Part shown: positions 20,282-29,862 of the stretch, piece after piece | Position numbering within the stretch: the first letter of the stretch is position 1 | How the letters are laid out: each line of letters begins with the position of its first letter | Origin: Perkinsus olseni | Lineage: Eukaryota > Perkinsozoa > Perkinsida > Perkinsidae | Assembly (NCBI GenBank): GCA_013115135.1 | Contig: JABANP010000188.1 | Span: 1 to 64,000, forward strand | DNA: 64,000 nucleotides | Reading direction: 5' to 3' | Position numbers and translations under genes: made by a program | The notes under the pieces: generated by a model | What the model was told of the DNA's origin: nothing | Databases searched by the model: none | Seen by the model: only the letters and a program-made list of their open reading frames with translations

Positions 20282-21159
20282 TTTTAATGTTTATGCTGTC
20301 ATGCCCGTCTGGGAGACAGGCGTATATAGGCTGTAAAGTACGGCCAAGACAAGTATATCTTGATATAAAGTCATGTTATGTCCATCGGACTCTGGTGATC
20401 GGAGCAAGGCTCTCGTAGTTTTTCCATCCATCGATTCATTCCGTGAATCAGGGACTTGAGTTCAGAAGTGAGTGCTGCTTTGACGGGTTGCTGATTGCCG
20501 AAGAAGTGATGGTTGTGAAGTTGTTTTTCGTGGCGAGGATGGTTTGATAACGCATCGAGCTTTGCCTGGACTTGTCTAGATTTTTTGGGAGCAATTAATG
20601 GACCTCTAGTGTGCTGGTGATGAGAGTAAAGATGATCGCGCGAAACCACATGGGCCGCGAGTTGATCCTGTCAAGGGGAATCGGCGAAGAAAGTGTCCAG
20701 AAGGGAGCTCTATAAACATCTTATAAACTATCATCTACTGTATACGGAATCTCTATGGTCCTCGATAGAGGTATCACTACGGCATGCCGATGGACACATA
20801 CTTCGATGGGGTTATCCTATGATAGATGAGAGGTTGCTGGACTCGCTACTACAGCTGCATCCAACGGACTGAGGGAAGATACTCGGGTCGTTCAATAGAC
20901 AGATCCTGAAACTGGTAACTCGTTCCGGAACTGGCTCGAGAAATTTCGAAACCATTCCTATGAACGCAGTTCTAAAAGCAGTTTTGAGAATACCGTTCTA
21001 ACAATGGCTTTGGCTATGTATGTCGGGTTGTTGATGAGTCATCATTCATCAGTCACCACTGATGACTGATGAAATCGCGAGTGATGAATTTCGGGCGAGC
21101 GCTGATTTAATTGCGCTCTGATTGTTCAGAGCATCGAGTTAATTCGTTTTGCTTTCTCA
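20282..21159. other. gene-free stretch upstream of the JmjC gene
   Basis: No gene supported. Several short inverted repeats are present, for example GATTCA-ttccg-TGAATC near 20420, TCATCAGT-cacc-ACTGATGA near 21046 and GCTCTGA-ttgt-TCAGAGC near 21113. The JmjC gene promoter should lie in the last few hundred bases. Confidence 0.4.
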
Positions 21160-22300
21160 ATGGCAAATAACAAGGTAGAGGCAGCCGTTAGCACTGTGTG
21201 CGAGGCCGCCACTGATCTCGGCTGGCTTCCGGATAAAGATACCATCAGCCGACTGGAATACAAGGATGTCAAGGAGCATCCTTTCCGCTTCTACAGAGAC
21301 TTCATATCGCAGAATCGGCCCGCTGTCATCACTGGCGTGACCCGGGCTTTGGGAATCGATAAAGTGGATTGGAGCACTGCAATCGACGCCGACAGAAAAG
21401 TTAGCGTGAACTTCACGCCCAACGGCAAGGCCGATGCTGTTTTGGAAAACAAGGTCTTTGCCAAGCCCTGTGAGGAGAAGATACCGTACGGGGAGTTCTG
21501 GGAGTACATAACGTCGCGACGAGAGGACCGGGGCGTCCCGTACCTTAGCCATCAGAACGACTCACTAAGGCAGGAGATACCGGAGCTGATAGGGAAGTAC
21601 GTTCCTGAGAGAATTGAGTGGTTGGACGAGAGTCTCGAGACCAAGGTGGATGCGGTGAACCTTTGGATAGGAGATGAGCGCTCTCACTCCTCTACTCACT
21701 CGGACTTCTACGAGAATATTTACTGTTGTCTGAAGGGCCGTAAAGTCTTCAATTTGCTGCCGCCTTGCTTTCCTACCGCAAGTAGGAGAGGGTCGGTTCC
21801 CAGCAGCGACGTATCATCGTGAAGATGACGGAGCCCTGGAGCTCCAGCCTGAAGCTGAGGATGTGGTGTGGGTGTTGAAGGAGGCCGAGGACCTTCCCGA
21901 ATGCCTGACGGTGGAGCTGGAGGCGGGCGACGCGATCTATCTGCCCAGCTTGTGGCTGCACTCGGCCACGCAGAATTGTCTCACGGTTGGTGTTAATTAT
22001 TGGTACGACATGGACTTCGACGTGAAGTACTGCTATTACTCCATGGTCCGAGCTCTGATGCCCTCACCAGCGCTAGCAGTGAAGAGCTGGCCTGAGGAGG
22101 AGGTCCGTACCTGGTTCAAGACGCACTTCCCGGAGATCGAGTTGCCCGAAAAATTCTATGCACTCGACGGTCAGGGTTTGATGGACTTGGCGGATGATCC
22201 GGAATTTTCTACTGAGGAGAAATTGCGGTTTATGGGCCTGGAGGACCAGTCCGAGATCGCGACAGTTGCAGGAGGCATTCGGACGCTGTTGGAAGAGTGA
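21160..22300 (+). CDS. JmjC-domain oxygenase, JMJD7-like, with an apparent +1 frameshift
   Basis: About 380 residues. The order of motifs is that of JMJD7-type cupin hydroxylases/lysyl oxygenases: RPAVITG near residue 47, GEFWEYI, PYLSHQNDSL, the metal-binding H-x-D in THSDFYENIY, the 2-oxoglutarate lysine region GRKVFNLLPP, FPAATYHREDDG, then LPSLWLHSATQ with the distal histidine and VNYWYDMDFDVKYCYY. The frame changes by one base close to 21765, right after LLPPC, and continues as AFLPQVGEGRFPAATY, which fits the family. A 43-nt GT-AG intron (GTAAAG...CGCAAG) would also restore frame but would delete the lysine motif, so a one-base insertion is the simpler reading: sequencing error, young pseudogene or recoding. 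Otherwise single exon. By family it is a cytosolic Fe(II)/2-oxoglutarate enzyme. Confidence 0.75.
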
Positions 22301-22434
22301 GCTCTGGCGGTTGTGTTTTCCTACCATAAGCCCGTCGAAGGGCTCATAGAACATTTTCCGTTCATCTCGAGGAGTTGAGCTTAGCGGTTTTTCTCGGTTT
22401 ACTCGAAGTTTCAGTTTTACTTTTACCAGGCCCC

Positions 22435-24178
22435 ATGGTGATTGATGATAGTGATAACGCCGTCCACCGTCCGTCACGGGACGACCTTGCTCAGGGTGAG
22501 ATCCGAGGCCCGTCGACGTCTGCTGTAGGCGATGCAGGTATGCACTCGAGTGGTACCAGCTTCTATCGCGCCCACAGCACTTCGTCGCGGTCCTTCGCCA
22601 CGGGTAATAGGGAAAGGTGTGGTATGGCTGGGCAAAGCTGGCATCGCTTCACTTATTATCTGTCGTCCGTCTTCCATTTCGAACCGAGCTCCTTAGCCTT
22701 ACCTTGGTTCATCGCGCTGACAGCGAGCATGCCATTCAGGCGGTACGATGTCGTCCTCTGTCTTGACTAATCCGTGGGCGAGAGCTGAGCAGAAAAGGTG
22801 CAGTCCCGGAGCAGATCGACCTTATCATGCGGCAATTCTCGGTGAGTGGCCAGCCCCGTCCCCTCTCCCTCCGCCAGCCGAGAGACCCTTCAGACGTTAC
22901 GGTGTATCTTTGGGTTCCATTGGCCGGAGGGGCGGTCGTGAGGGCAAACAAATGCGTAGCGAGATCGAGGCCATCTACGACGCTATGTAGTGTCGGGCGT
23001 GGGGCTCTCGTTGCAGGACGACAGGTCTGTTCTCTCTCTAGGTACGAGGCGGTTGGCCTCTATGGAATTTGGCTTTTTCGAGCGCTTTTCTGAGAAGCAA
23101 GTGAGGGATATAGTCAAAGTGCTGCAGGTAGTGAGGAGGGCTGCCTTCGTAGCACGATGGGAGGAGTCCCCTCGCCACTGGTCACTGCTGATCTCGGAGG
23201 ATTCCTCCACCTCTTCGTCTCACGAGCTCTCCCTAGATACGTCGCATGCGGGAAGGAGATGTCGTTTGTCACAAGGGCGAAGAAGGCCATGAGTTCTACC
23301 TCATATTTCGTGGCGCGGTGAAAAGTCTCTTGCCGCTGCCCTGCTCCATAGTCTGTCGTCTTAAGGTTGATATTTACCCCGAGCCCAAGGAGCCACCAGT
23401 GGCGTCCTTCGTTGCCGGTGATTCCTTCGGAGAGCTGGCCTTGATCCACGATGCCCCGCGGGCTGCAGCTGTGGTGTGCCAGACTGACTGCACCTTTGGT
23501 GTCCTCCATCGCGTGCCCTTCATACGAGCTACGTCGCCGCAGAAGTAAGCCCATCTCTCTTGGTGGTCGGAGATAGGGCCCGGCACTACCTTCGTTTCGG
23601 TTGCTTCGCTCCGCCGCAAAGAAGACACCCGATTCGGTTCGGGCTCGACGCAGATTTCGGTCCGCCGATTTTGGTTCTGACTGGCTGCGCTTCCTTTTCT
23701 CAGAGTACTGGTGGAGAGCCGCATTGTGGACTTCCTATCCTCGTGTAGCCCCTTCTGTTGCATTCACACTCGGAAGCTGTGGAAAAGCATAGGTGGGCTG
23801 TACCGTCTCCCGCCCGGCGCCATACCACAACTTGACGAACTCATCAGATACCTGGAGTCAGAAGAGGTCCCTTCCAGGAAGATGCATTTATCGATCTCGG
23901 AGTCCGTGGATGCCAATCGAAAGCCAGGGCGCAGAGGAGGCCTATGATGCCGATGTATTCATGGGGTGGGTTGGAGCTGTGCAAGGGTATCTTTCAGGTT
24001 GACATGGCCTCTGAGTTCCGCTGGTCGGAGCAGTCCTTTGAAGTCGGTAAGGTTACTTGTCACGTGTGGGGATCGAACCAGGGTTCTTGTAGGGCCAGGG
24101 GATGCACCGGTGCCCTTCATCCGGGTCACCGAACCGGAGCTGACGCCTTTGCCGTTCTTCGTGGTCATGAGAGGGAAG
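22435..24178 (+). CDS. cyclic-nucleotide-binding protein (PKA/PKG regulatory type), 3' part unresolved
   Basis: Ten exons fit: 22435-22495, 22740-22841, 22878-22955, 23042-23127, 23237-23544, 23704-23744, 23793-23866, 23928-23954, 23998-24046 and 24099-24178. Introns are 36-244 nt and frame is kept throughout. The Ser/Arg-rich N terminus is followed by a CNB domain: FFERFSEKQVRDIVKVL, then REGDVVCHKGEEGHEFYLIFRG and the phosphate-binding cassette GDSFGELALIHDAPRAAAV. A linker helix LVESRIVDFLSS leads into a second CNB start (SEFRWSEQSFEVG, PLPFFVVMRGK). The second cassette and any kinase domain should lie after 24178, but I could not join later exons. Sixth and seventh exons could also be read through. 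The intron at 24047-24098 is tRNA-like. Likely a cAMP/cGMP sensor. Confidence 0.7.
24047..24098 (+). other. 52-nt intron carrying an antisense tRNA B-box
   Basis: Donor GTAAGG and acceptor GGGCCAG keep the frame of the CNB domain. The minus strand of the intron contains CTGGTTCGATCCCC, a perfect match to the B-box consensus GGTTCRANNCC. Confidence 0.65.
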
Positions 24179-25400
24179 GTAAGGTGCCAGCCTCGCCACA
24201 TTCTTTGAGGGAGGCGAATAATGATCAATCATTGCTGACTCCGATTGCACTCCCGTTTCTCGACAAGGAGCCGGTACTAATAGAGAGCCCTATGATTGTA
24301 CCTGGTGGTCATTCGCGAGAGCATGGAGATGCTGGCATCGTTGTCGACAGCTATCAATTACTCAGAATGGACGCCCTGTCCAGGGTCCGAGTTCGACTCC
24401 CAGGTGCGGGTTCATGGTACAATAGCGATCCACGGCAAGCTGGCTGCAACTTGGAAGTCTGATGAGGGAGAAGGGCGAGAAGGGATTAGCTTTAGCTCGG
24501 AGGACTGTGTTGACTCTGATGCAGTGGGTTTGGGCTTCGTTGTGAGCTACGCCATTTCCCGATCAATAAAATTTTTCCAGCTGATTTGAAAGGGCATGGA
24601 AAACCGAATTTTATTTTAAAGAAGTTTTCATCCACTTCAAATATTCAAGCAAAGTCAAAACAACTCATGTCACGCATATCAAATCTCGCTCTCCATGCTA
24701 ATGAATAAAGTTTGGTCATGAATTCAGAATCGGTGACGTCGCGAATTGGGTTTGACAAATATTCAAGTTTGGTGAAACTCGCCAGATTGCTATCAAAATC
24801 GTCTAAGTTGACCCAAGAAAGATTTAGTTTGATCAGGAAATGGTGTAGTGTGGGGAGGAGCCCTCGGAGCTGTGGGTACCGTTTAAAACTCTCTCTCTGC
24901 ATTGGAACCTTGATTATTCTCGTTATTGTCATACCAAAATTCCGTCAACTTTCGGTATTCTCGAAGCAATACATGTTCTTAGTAGTTTCCCAACGCTATC
25001 GATAGGCTCGGTACTCCAGCCAAGTCTCTCCGCCCTCTGCATAGAGGGTCCTCGTCCAGTGGTTGAGCGTGGCCACCCATCATGCTGATGTCGGGCAGAT
25101 GGTGTATTCGGGCGTGGTGGCAGGTACGAGTGTTCGAGAATATCCCCCTATTTGAACTGTCCCAGGGAATGTTCTACGGCCAAGGAGAGTATCTCCTAGG
25201 GCCTCAGGCTAGACAGGTGCTCCTCTCGAAGTGATGGCTGTCGGTAGTACTGCTCTTCCTGTCGTCACGGTAGTAGTCACCACCAAATTCGTTAGAAGTT
25301 GTGACAAATTTCCTGACTGATAATTACCATCCCAAGTGCTCCCCAGAGGGACGGTGAAGGAACCGTACGACGGTCCACTGGTTCAATACGGAGTCGTGTT
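24179..25400. other. unresolved 3' part of the CNB gene and AT-rich intergenic DNA
   Basis: Between 24296 and 24590 there are open frames in two phases (one containing SEWTPCPGSEFDSQ) that may hold further CNB exons; a sense GAGTTCGACTC B-box lies at 24390. From about 24570 to 25010 the DNA is AT-rich with no coding signal. 25040-25100 contains CCAGTGGTTGAGCG, similar to the 5' part of tRNA-derived elements. Confidence 0.35.
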
Positions 25401-26430
25401 TTTTGCGGATCGGCCAACCGCCCTGCCTGCCGGACTTCTCGAGGCGTCGCCCGGCTCAGATCCTCTCCAACGTCTCGCTGTCCAATCTCGCGGTGGAGGC
25501 GGTGGAGGATTGCCAAACGCTGGCGATGGACAGATCACATTTTGATGCCCTCTGCCAGTACGAGGCCGAGTTCCTGTAAGTGTAGTCTTATGGGGGAATC
25601 CGAGGTCGACCCATGGAAGATACGGAGAGGTTGCACGTTTGTGTTGTCAGCGAGAGTATGAGGAGTGTATCCCAGTCGTTGAATGCCCTGGAGAAGGAGC
25701 ACTTGCTGCAGATCATCACGTTACTCGATCGAGTACGGGCTTCCCGTCTGTCGTGCGCATGCGTGCAACCTTGGTCCTCTCAGGCTGATTTTGATAGGAA
25801 ATCCTCCCACTACATGTTGCGGATCATGAATATAGTCCACGGCACTCCTGAGTTCTGGGCCTCCATACCGGATTTCGCCCAGGCAAGAACTCTTCCTTTC
25901 AACTCGGACTTCGCGCCGAGGTTTGGTCTTATCATTCTTCGGCGTTTCTGAGTCTCGGATGTCGTCTTGTCTCACCGTTGGCTTATGGCGTGATGACTTT
26001 GAGGAGGCAACTGTCTGTATTTGTTCGGGTCTTGGGTTCGGGAAATTCCAAAGCGCAAGGCCTTGGTCCGAGAGAGGGCTAGGTTTCGAAGGAGAGGCGG
26101 GTGGTTGGTGACGCTTCGCAACAATCATGATGAGATAATACACTTGACGAGCAAGTTTGGATTAACATAGGAATTTAGGAATTGCAAATCGCATGTGCAT
26201 TAACGAGTTGGAATTTTCAATACCTTGAATGCCGCTTTGAATGTCGTTTTGGATTCGGCGATAGCTGCAGTCCAGTCACCTTGTGGTCCTTCATTCAGGT
26301 GGCCCAGCGGTCCATGAAGGAGCGCAATCGTGTGGCGTTATCCCTGAAGATCGCAGATAAGGTTGAGCATGCAAATGATGAGATGAGAGGATACGTTGTG
26401 AAGCAGTGGCTTCGGAAGGCCCTCAGTTGA
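25400..26430 (+). CDS. helical, coiled-coil-like protein, C-terminal exons
   Basis: An exon ending at a GTAAGT donor at 25576 encodes PDFSRRRPAQILSNVSLS then EAVEDCQTLAMDRSHFDAL. A second around 25660-25735 encodes SVSQSLNALEKEHLLQIITL. A third (about 25787-25883) encodes ADFDRKSSHYMLRIMNIVHG then WASIPDFAQ, and the last (26300-26430) encodes VAQRSMKERNRVALSLKIAD through KQWLRKALS and a stop. The third exon seems to end at GCAAGA, which would make it a GC-AG intron of about 415 nt. All segments are alpha-helical and charged. I cannot join every exon or name a family. Possible cytoskeletal or trafficking adaptor; low certainty. Confidence 0.45.
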
Positions 26431-26529
26431 GCTGTTCCACGCTTGTTGTGATCGGTGTTCCGTAAACTGCATCGCGTGTGGCGTTCAGTGGTGGGGGCGG
26501 AGCGAAGCGATGCAGGAATGCGCATTTTC

Positions 26530-27673
26530 AGAACTCTGTAGGCTCGATGGATGTCCTAGAGCTGCTGCAGGAGGGCGGAGGAGTGGAGGCGGATAAGAAG
26601 TCGAGCGAAGTGGCGGAGGCGAGGCCCGCTGATGCCCCCGAAGAATGTCGAGGAGGAGACCAAGAAACGAAAGCGCAGTAGAAAGCGGCAGAGACGAGGT
26701 CAGTTGGCGGGGTGGCCGAGGAGGGACTGGGTGGTATAGACGACAGGAAGGAGAGAACTTTCTGGGGGGTATAGTGATGGAGAGATCGAGGTGGTTCCGG
26801 TCGTACTAGTGTCCTTCTGTCGTCGAGTACGCTGGTCGTCGGCCTCCTTTGCCACGAACTCCTAGGAGCTTTTGGTGACCGTAGGAACGTAAAGGAGGAT
26901 AGGGCATGATGTATGTTGTTGTTAGGAAGTGGCGAAGCGAAGCGGAGCAGAACTGAAGGAGAATCTGCCGGGCAGGCACCTAAGGCGGTCGATATGGAAA
27001 GAAAGTGAGCAGCTATGGCAGTAACACGGCCATGACTGCATCAGCCTTCCGTCCCCGGCGTTGCTCGTTAATCCGAGTAATCTGAGGGCGTATCGCTCCT
27101 TTGCATGTTCAGGGCCCGCAGTGTTTTTCCTCAAACAACCTTCCAGTAGAGGCCACGTCAGAGTGGATCAAGACTACGGTGCTTGCCGTCCTTCCTGAAG
27201 GCAGCAACGAGCCTGCCGTGATAGAGAGGGTGCACATCGGAAGGGACAAGAAATGTAGGTTCTCGATAACACCCTATCGCCAACGGTCTCATCGGACTCG
27301 GTGCATCGGCAGAGTGGCTGCGGACTTCACCGTAACTGGGTCGGGAGTTTGTCGTCTTCGCCGATGTACACAATAGTTTCGTCAGCCTTTCATGAGCTCT
27401 GGCCGAAGAGCGCGGCGAGGCTGTGGCTTCCTGCCGTACTGGGAATTGTGATGGTGTAACGGCTCTCCATCAGATCCTACAAGATGCGCCGGCTGGGCTA
27501 ACGTGACTTTCACCTCGGAGTCTGTAGCGAGGGATGCTGTGGGGAAGTTGGACTATCAAATGGTGGATTGCGAGGAGTTGTTGAAGGCAGCTGAGGAGAA
27601 GGAACAGCAGAACACGGCGGCTACGATGGATAGTGGAGGGCCCGTCAATAAACGTAGGCTCCCTGTTCTCTAA
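26530..27673 (+). CDS. RNA-recognition-motif-like protein with Lys/Arg-rich linker
   Basis: Pieces in order: LELLQEGGGVEADKKSSE, a 34-nt GT-AG intron, NVEEETKKRKRSRKRQRRG, a further intron, then WIKTTVLAVLPEGSNEPAVI (about 27163-27230), and a last exon GWANVTFTSESVARDAVGKL followed by DYQMVDCEELLKAAEEKEQQ to the stop TAA at 27671-27673. The last exon resembles the beta3-alpha2-beta4 half of an RRM, with GWANVTF in the RNP1 position. The basic stretch is typical of nuclear RNA-binding proteins. The middle exons around 27240-27480 are not joined, so the call rests on composition and the RRM-like exon. Nuclear RNA-processing role inferred. Confidence 0.45.
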
Positions 27674-27699
27674 CTCCTTCTCTCGGTGCGCCTCTTACC

Positions 27700-27960
27700 T
27701 GAAACTTGCACTCGTGAGGCTTATTATAAATATGGTATTAATAATATTGGGGTTTGCTTAACTAATAATACTAAATACTATTATTAATACTGTGTAATAC
27801 TGCAACCCCCTATCTATGGAGACTGTATTAACTTATGGTATCTATAAGTACTATCATTGGGTGGTAACCTACTATAGAGTATCAGGATATTTACGATAAT
27901 CTGTTCTCTTTAATAATGTATAATCTATATAGTAATATTTAATATATTAAGATCCGGGTA
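27700..27960. other. AT-rich island between genes
   Basis: About 260 bp of mostly A and T with many TAATA and TATTA words, in sharp contrast to the neighbours. There is no open frame of note. It could be an intergenic spacer, an origin-like region or an old organelle DNA insertion. Confidence 0.4.
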
Positions 27961-28262
27961 TAGATCGATCAATTGTCATGTGTGAGAGGTTGCACGGGTG
28001 CGAGAAGTGATTCTGTTGGTTCGGCGCTGTCAGTAAGGTCGGGAGTTCGGCTTCCATCCTGCTGCGGTCGTTCTATCTCAGCTTGCCAGGACTACTATGC
28101 GTTCCCAACAGGGTCTCCTTCTAGTTAGAGAGGGACTGGGATCTCTCAGGTTGTGGTGGCCATGGGCCGAAGGGCATCAGAGTTACTAGGAGGTGCCTTT
28201 ACGCGACCTCGGGCCTCCAACAGCAGCAGCAGCTCAATTCGAATGAGGGTAGGGAAGGGGGA

Positions 28263-28366
28263 CGAAGATACTCTTGGCGTATCTTATGTCGATCCGTGCT
28301 AAACATACTCAGCTCGAAGATACTCTTATCGTATCTTATGTTGATTCATGCCAAACATGCTCAGAT
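28263..28366 (+). repeat. 52-bp tandem duplication ending in a splice acceptor
   Basis: Units 28263-28314 and 28315-28366 are similar head to tail, beginning CGAAGATACTCTT and each ending with an ACAT(A/G)CTCAG acceptor-like motif. The second acceptor starts the LOTUS exon. Confidence 0.75.
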
Positions 28367-28555
28367 CACAAAGCGTCTTCCAAGTCCACAGCGAGTCAGT
28401 TCCGTCTCCCCACGGACCTCGTCGAGCAGCTGAGAAATCTCGTCCGGGAGCACAGCCTGTCGGACTCCCCCGCGGGCAGGCTGGCCGACTCCTACCGCCG
28501 TACCTTTGGCCATCGAGTGCCGGTCCAGGAGTACGGATTCAAAAACTTCGTTGCG
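28365..28555 (+). CDS. LOTUS/OST-HTH domain exon of a larger gene
   Basis: The exon after the CTCAG acceptor reads FRLPTDLVEQLRNLVREHSL, SDSPAGRLADSYRRTFG, then VPVQEYGFKNFVA and ends at a GTAGGA donor. The helix-turn-helix pattern L..LV......L..L...Y...FG......YGF is that of the LOTUS (OST-HTH) domain found in TDRD5/7, Oskar, MARF1/limkain and bacterial NYN proteins; these bind RNA G-quadruplexes or Vasa-type helicases. Further exons probably continue to about 29.7 kb (WEEKPQQIWFSWDTEEDADD at 29060-29120; an acidic Gly-rich linker follows), but I could not join them. Likely an RNA-regulatory protein. Confidence 0.55.
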
Positions 28556-29850
28556 GTAGGAGGAGGGGTGGGAGGGCTACCGTTTTGTCGTACGAAGTGG
28601 CGCGGTTGGAGTGGTAGTAGCCTCGCGCTGGTCGCCCTGAGGGCTCCAGGCTCACGCCTAGGGTCTAGAGAATAATCGTAAATCATACGAAAGTGTTATG
28701 GCAAAAACGAGATTATTTCTGTTGGAATCCCAGACTTTCGCCCGCAGCCCCCCGTAAAATTGGGAGAACAGGAGAGCTCGCGTCGCGAATCGATCAGCCG
28801 GCAAAAGACTTTCCTACCAAACGACCCCAATCGTTGAGCTCGATTCGGGACGACGAGTTCTACTCCCACACCCGCGGGTTTCATTATAGGAAGATAGATT
28901 TTGGTAGCTTTTCGAACTGGATTCAGAGACAGTGTGGTGACATCTGTGTACCCACATGTAAACCCTCAGGATGGTTAGGTGTAGCTGTCTCATTCTGCCT
29001 CGATATCTCACAGGGGTTATTTTTCCCATCCGGCAGGCCCTGAGTTCGATCCCTGGGGTGAGCACTTGGGAGGAGAAGCCGCAGCAGATATGGTTTTCCT
29101 GGGATACTGAGGAGGATGCTGATGATGACCTCTCACCCCCTCCTCCTGCTGCTGATGGTGGTGGTGGTGAGGAATCTAAACCGAGCACAACTGAGAACGA
29201 TGAAGATGTTTCTATCCACATAGCTGCTTGGGTTGCCGGCCTGGTCCTCACTGATCACGGTCATTGGATTAGGTGCCACCGCCTGTGTGTCTGAGTTTAT
29301 AGTCCACTTAGTTAGCCTCTTCCCGATGTGCTCAGTTAGGAGACTCTCGTGTAGCGATGATATGCCATGCAATCAGAATGTTCGCGAGGAAGCTTTTCCT
29401 CAGGGTTACATTCGAAAAGGGAAGCTTCTATTTACAGTGTCGTTTTCTAACAGTACACTTGGCTGGTTCTCCTATGGGGATGAATGTTCTTCGCCTTGCT
29501 CCTGAATGCAGCACGCCCTGCCCTCAGGCCAGGGCCTCTGTAGGAGCGTTCACTCTCGTACCGTCTTCCCGGTGTGAGATCCCTGGGATAGTGACTAGAT
29601 GTGGAGACACTCTTCTGCGCCTCTTCGATGAGGGTTATGGGAAGCTGTACGGGATGGTAGGGCTGCACCCCACTCGCCGAAGGCAACTCCATATCCCGCC
29701 ACCCGCTTACTCCTTACTAAATTCGCCTTACTGACCGCCGGCAGGCTGCTGTCAGACAGGGGGTCTATGGGAACGAGTAACCACTTTCTTCTCGGAGATG
29801 GTACGGATTCTGCTTTGGTGGTCCGCCCGTCCTCATCACGTGTCTCCTCA
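28556..29850 (+). other. probable remaining exons of the LOTUS gene, not resolved
   Basis: Several coding-like stretches lie here on the plus strand, including an acidic DADDDLSPPPPAADGGGGEE segment (29110-29180) and a segment near 29350-29480. A tRNA-like sense element with A-box-like GTAGCTGTCTCATTCTG and B-box GTTCGATCC spans about 28975-29060 and may be intronic. Confidence 0.35.
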
Positions 29851-29862
29851 GTCTTTTGTTAT

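Noticed and set aside
26600..26680. Apparent frameshift before the Lys/Arg-rich segment
   Set aside because: A 34-nt GT-AG intron joins SSE to NVEEETKKRK in frame.
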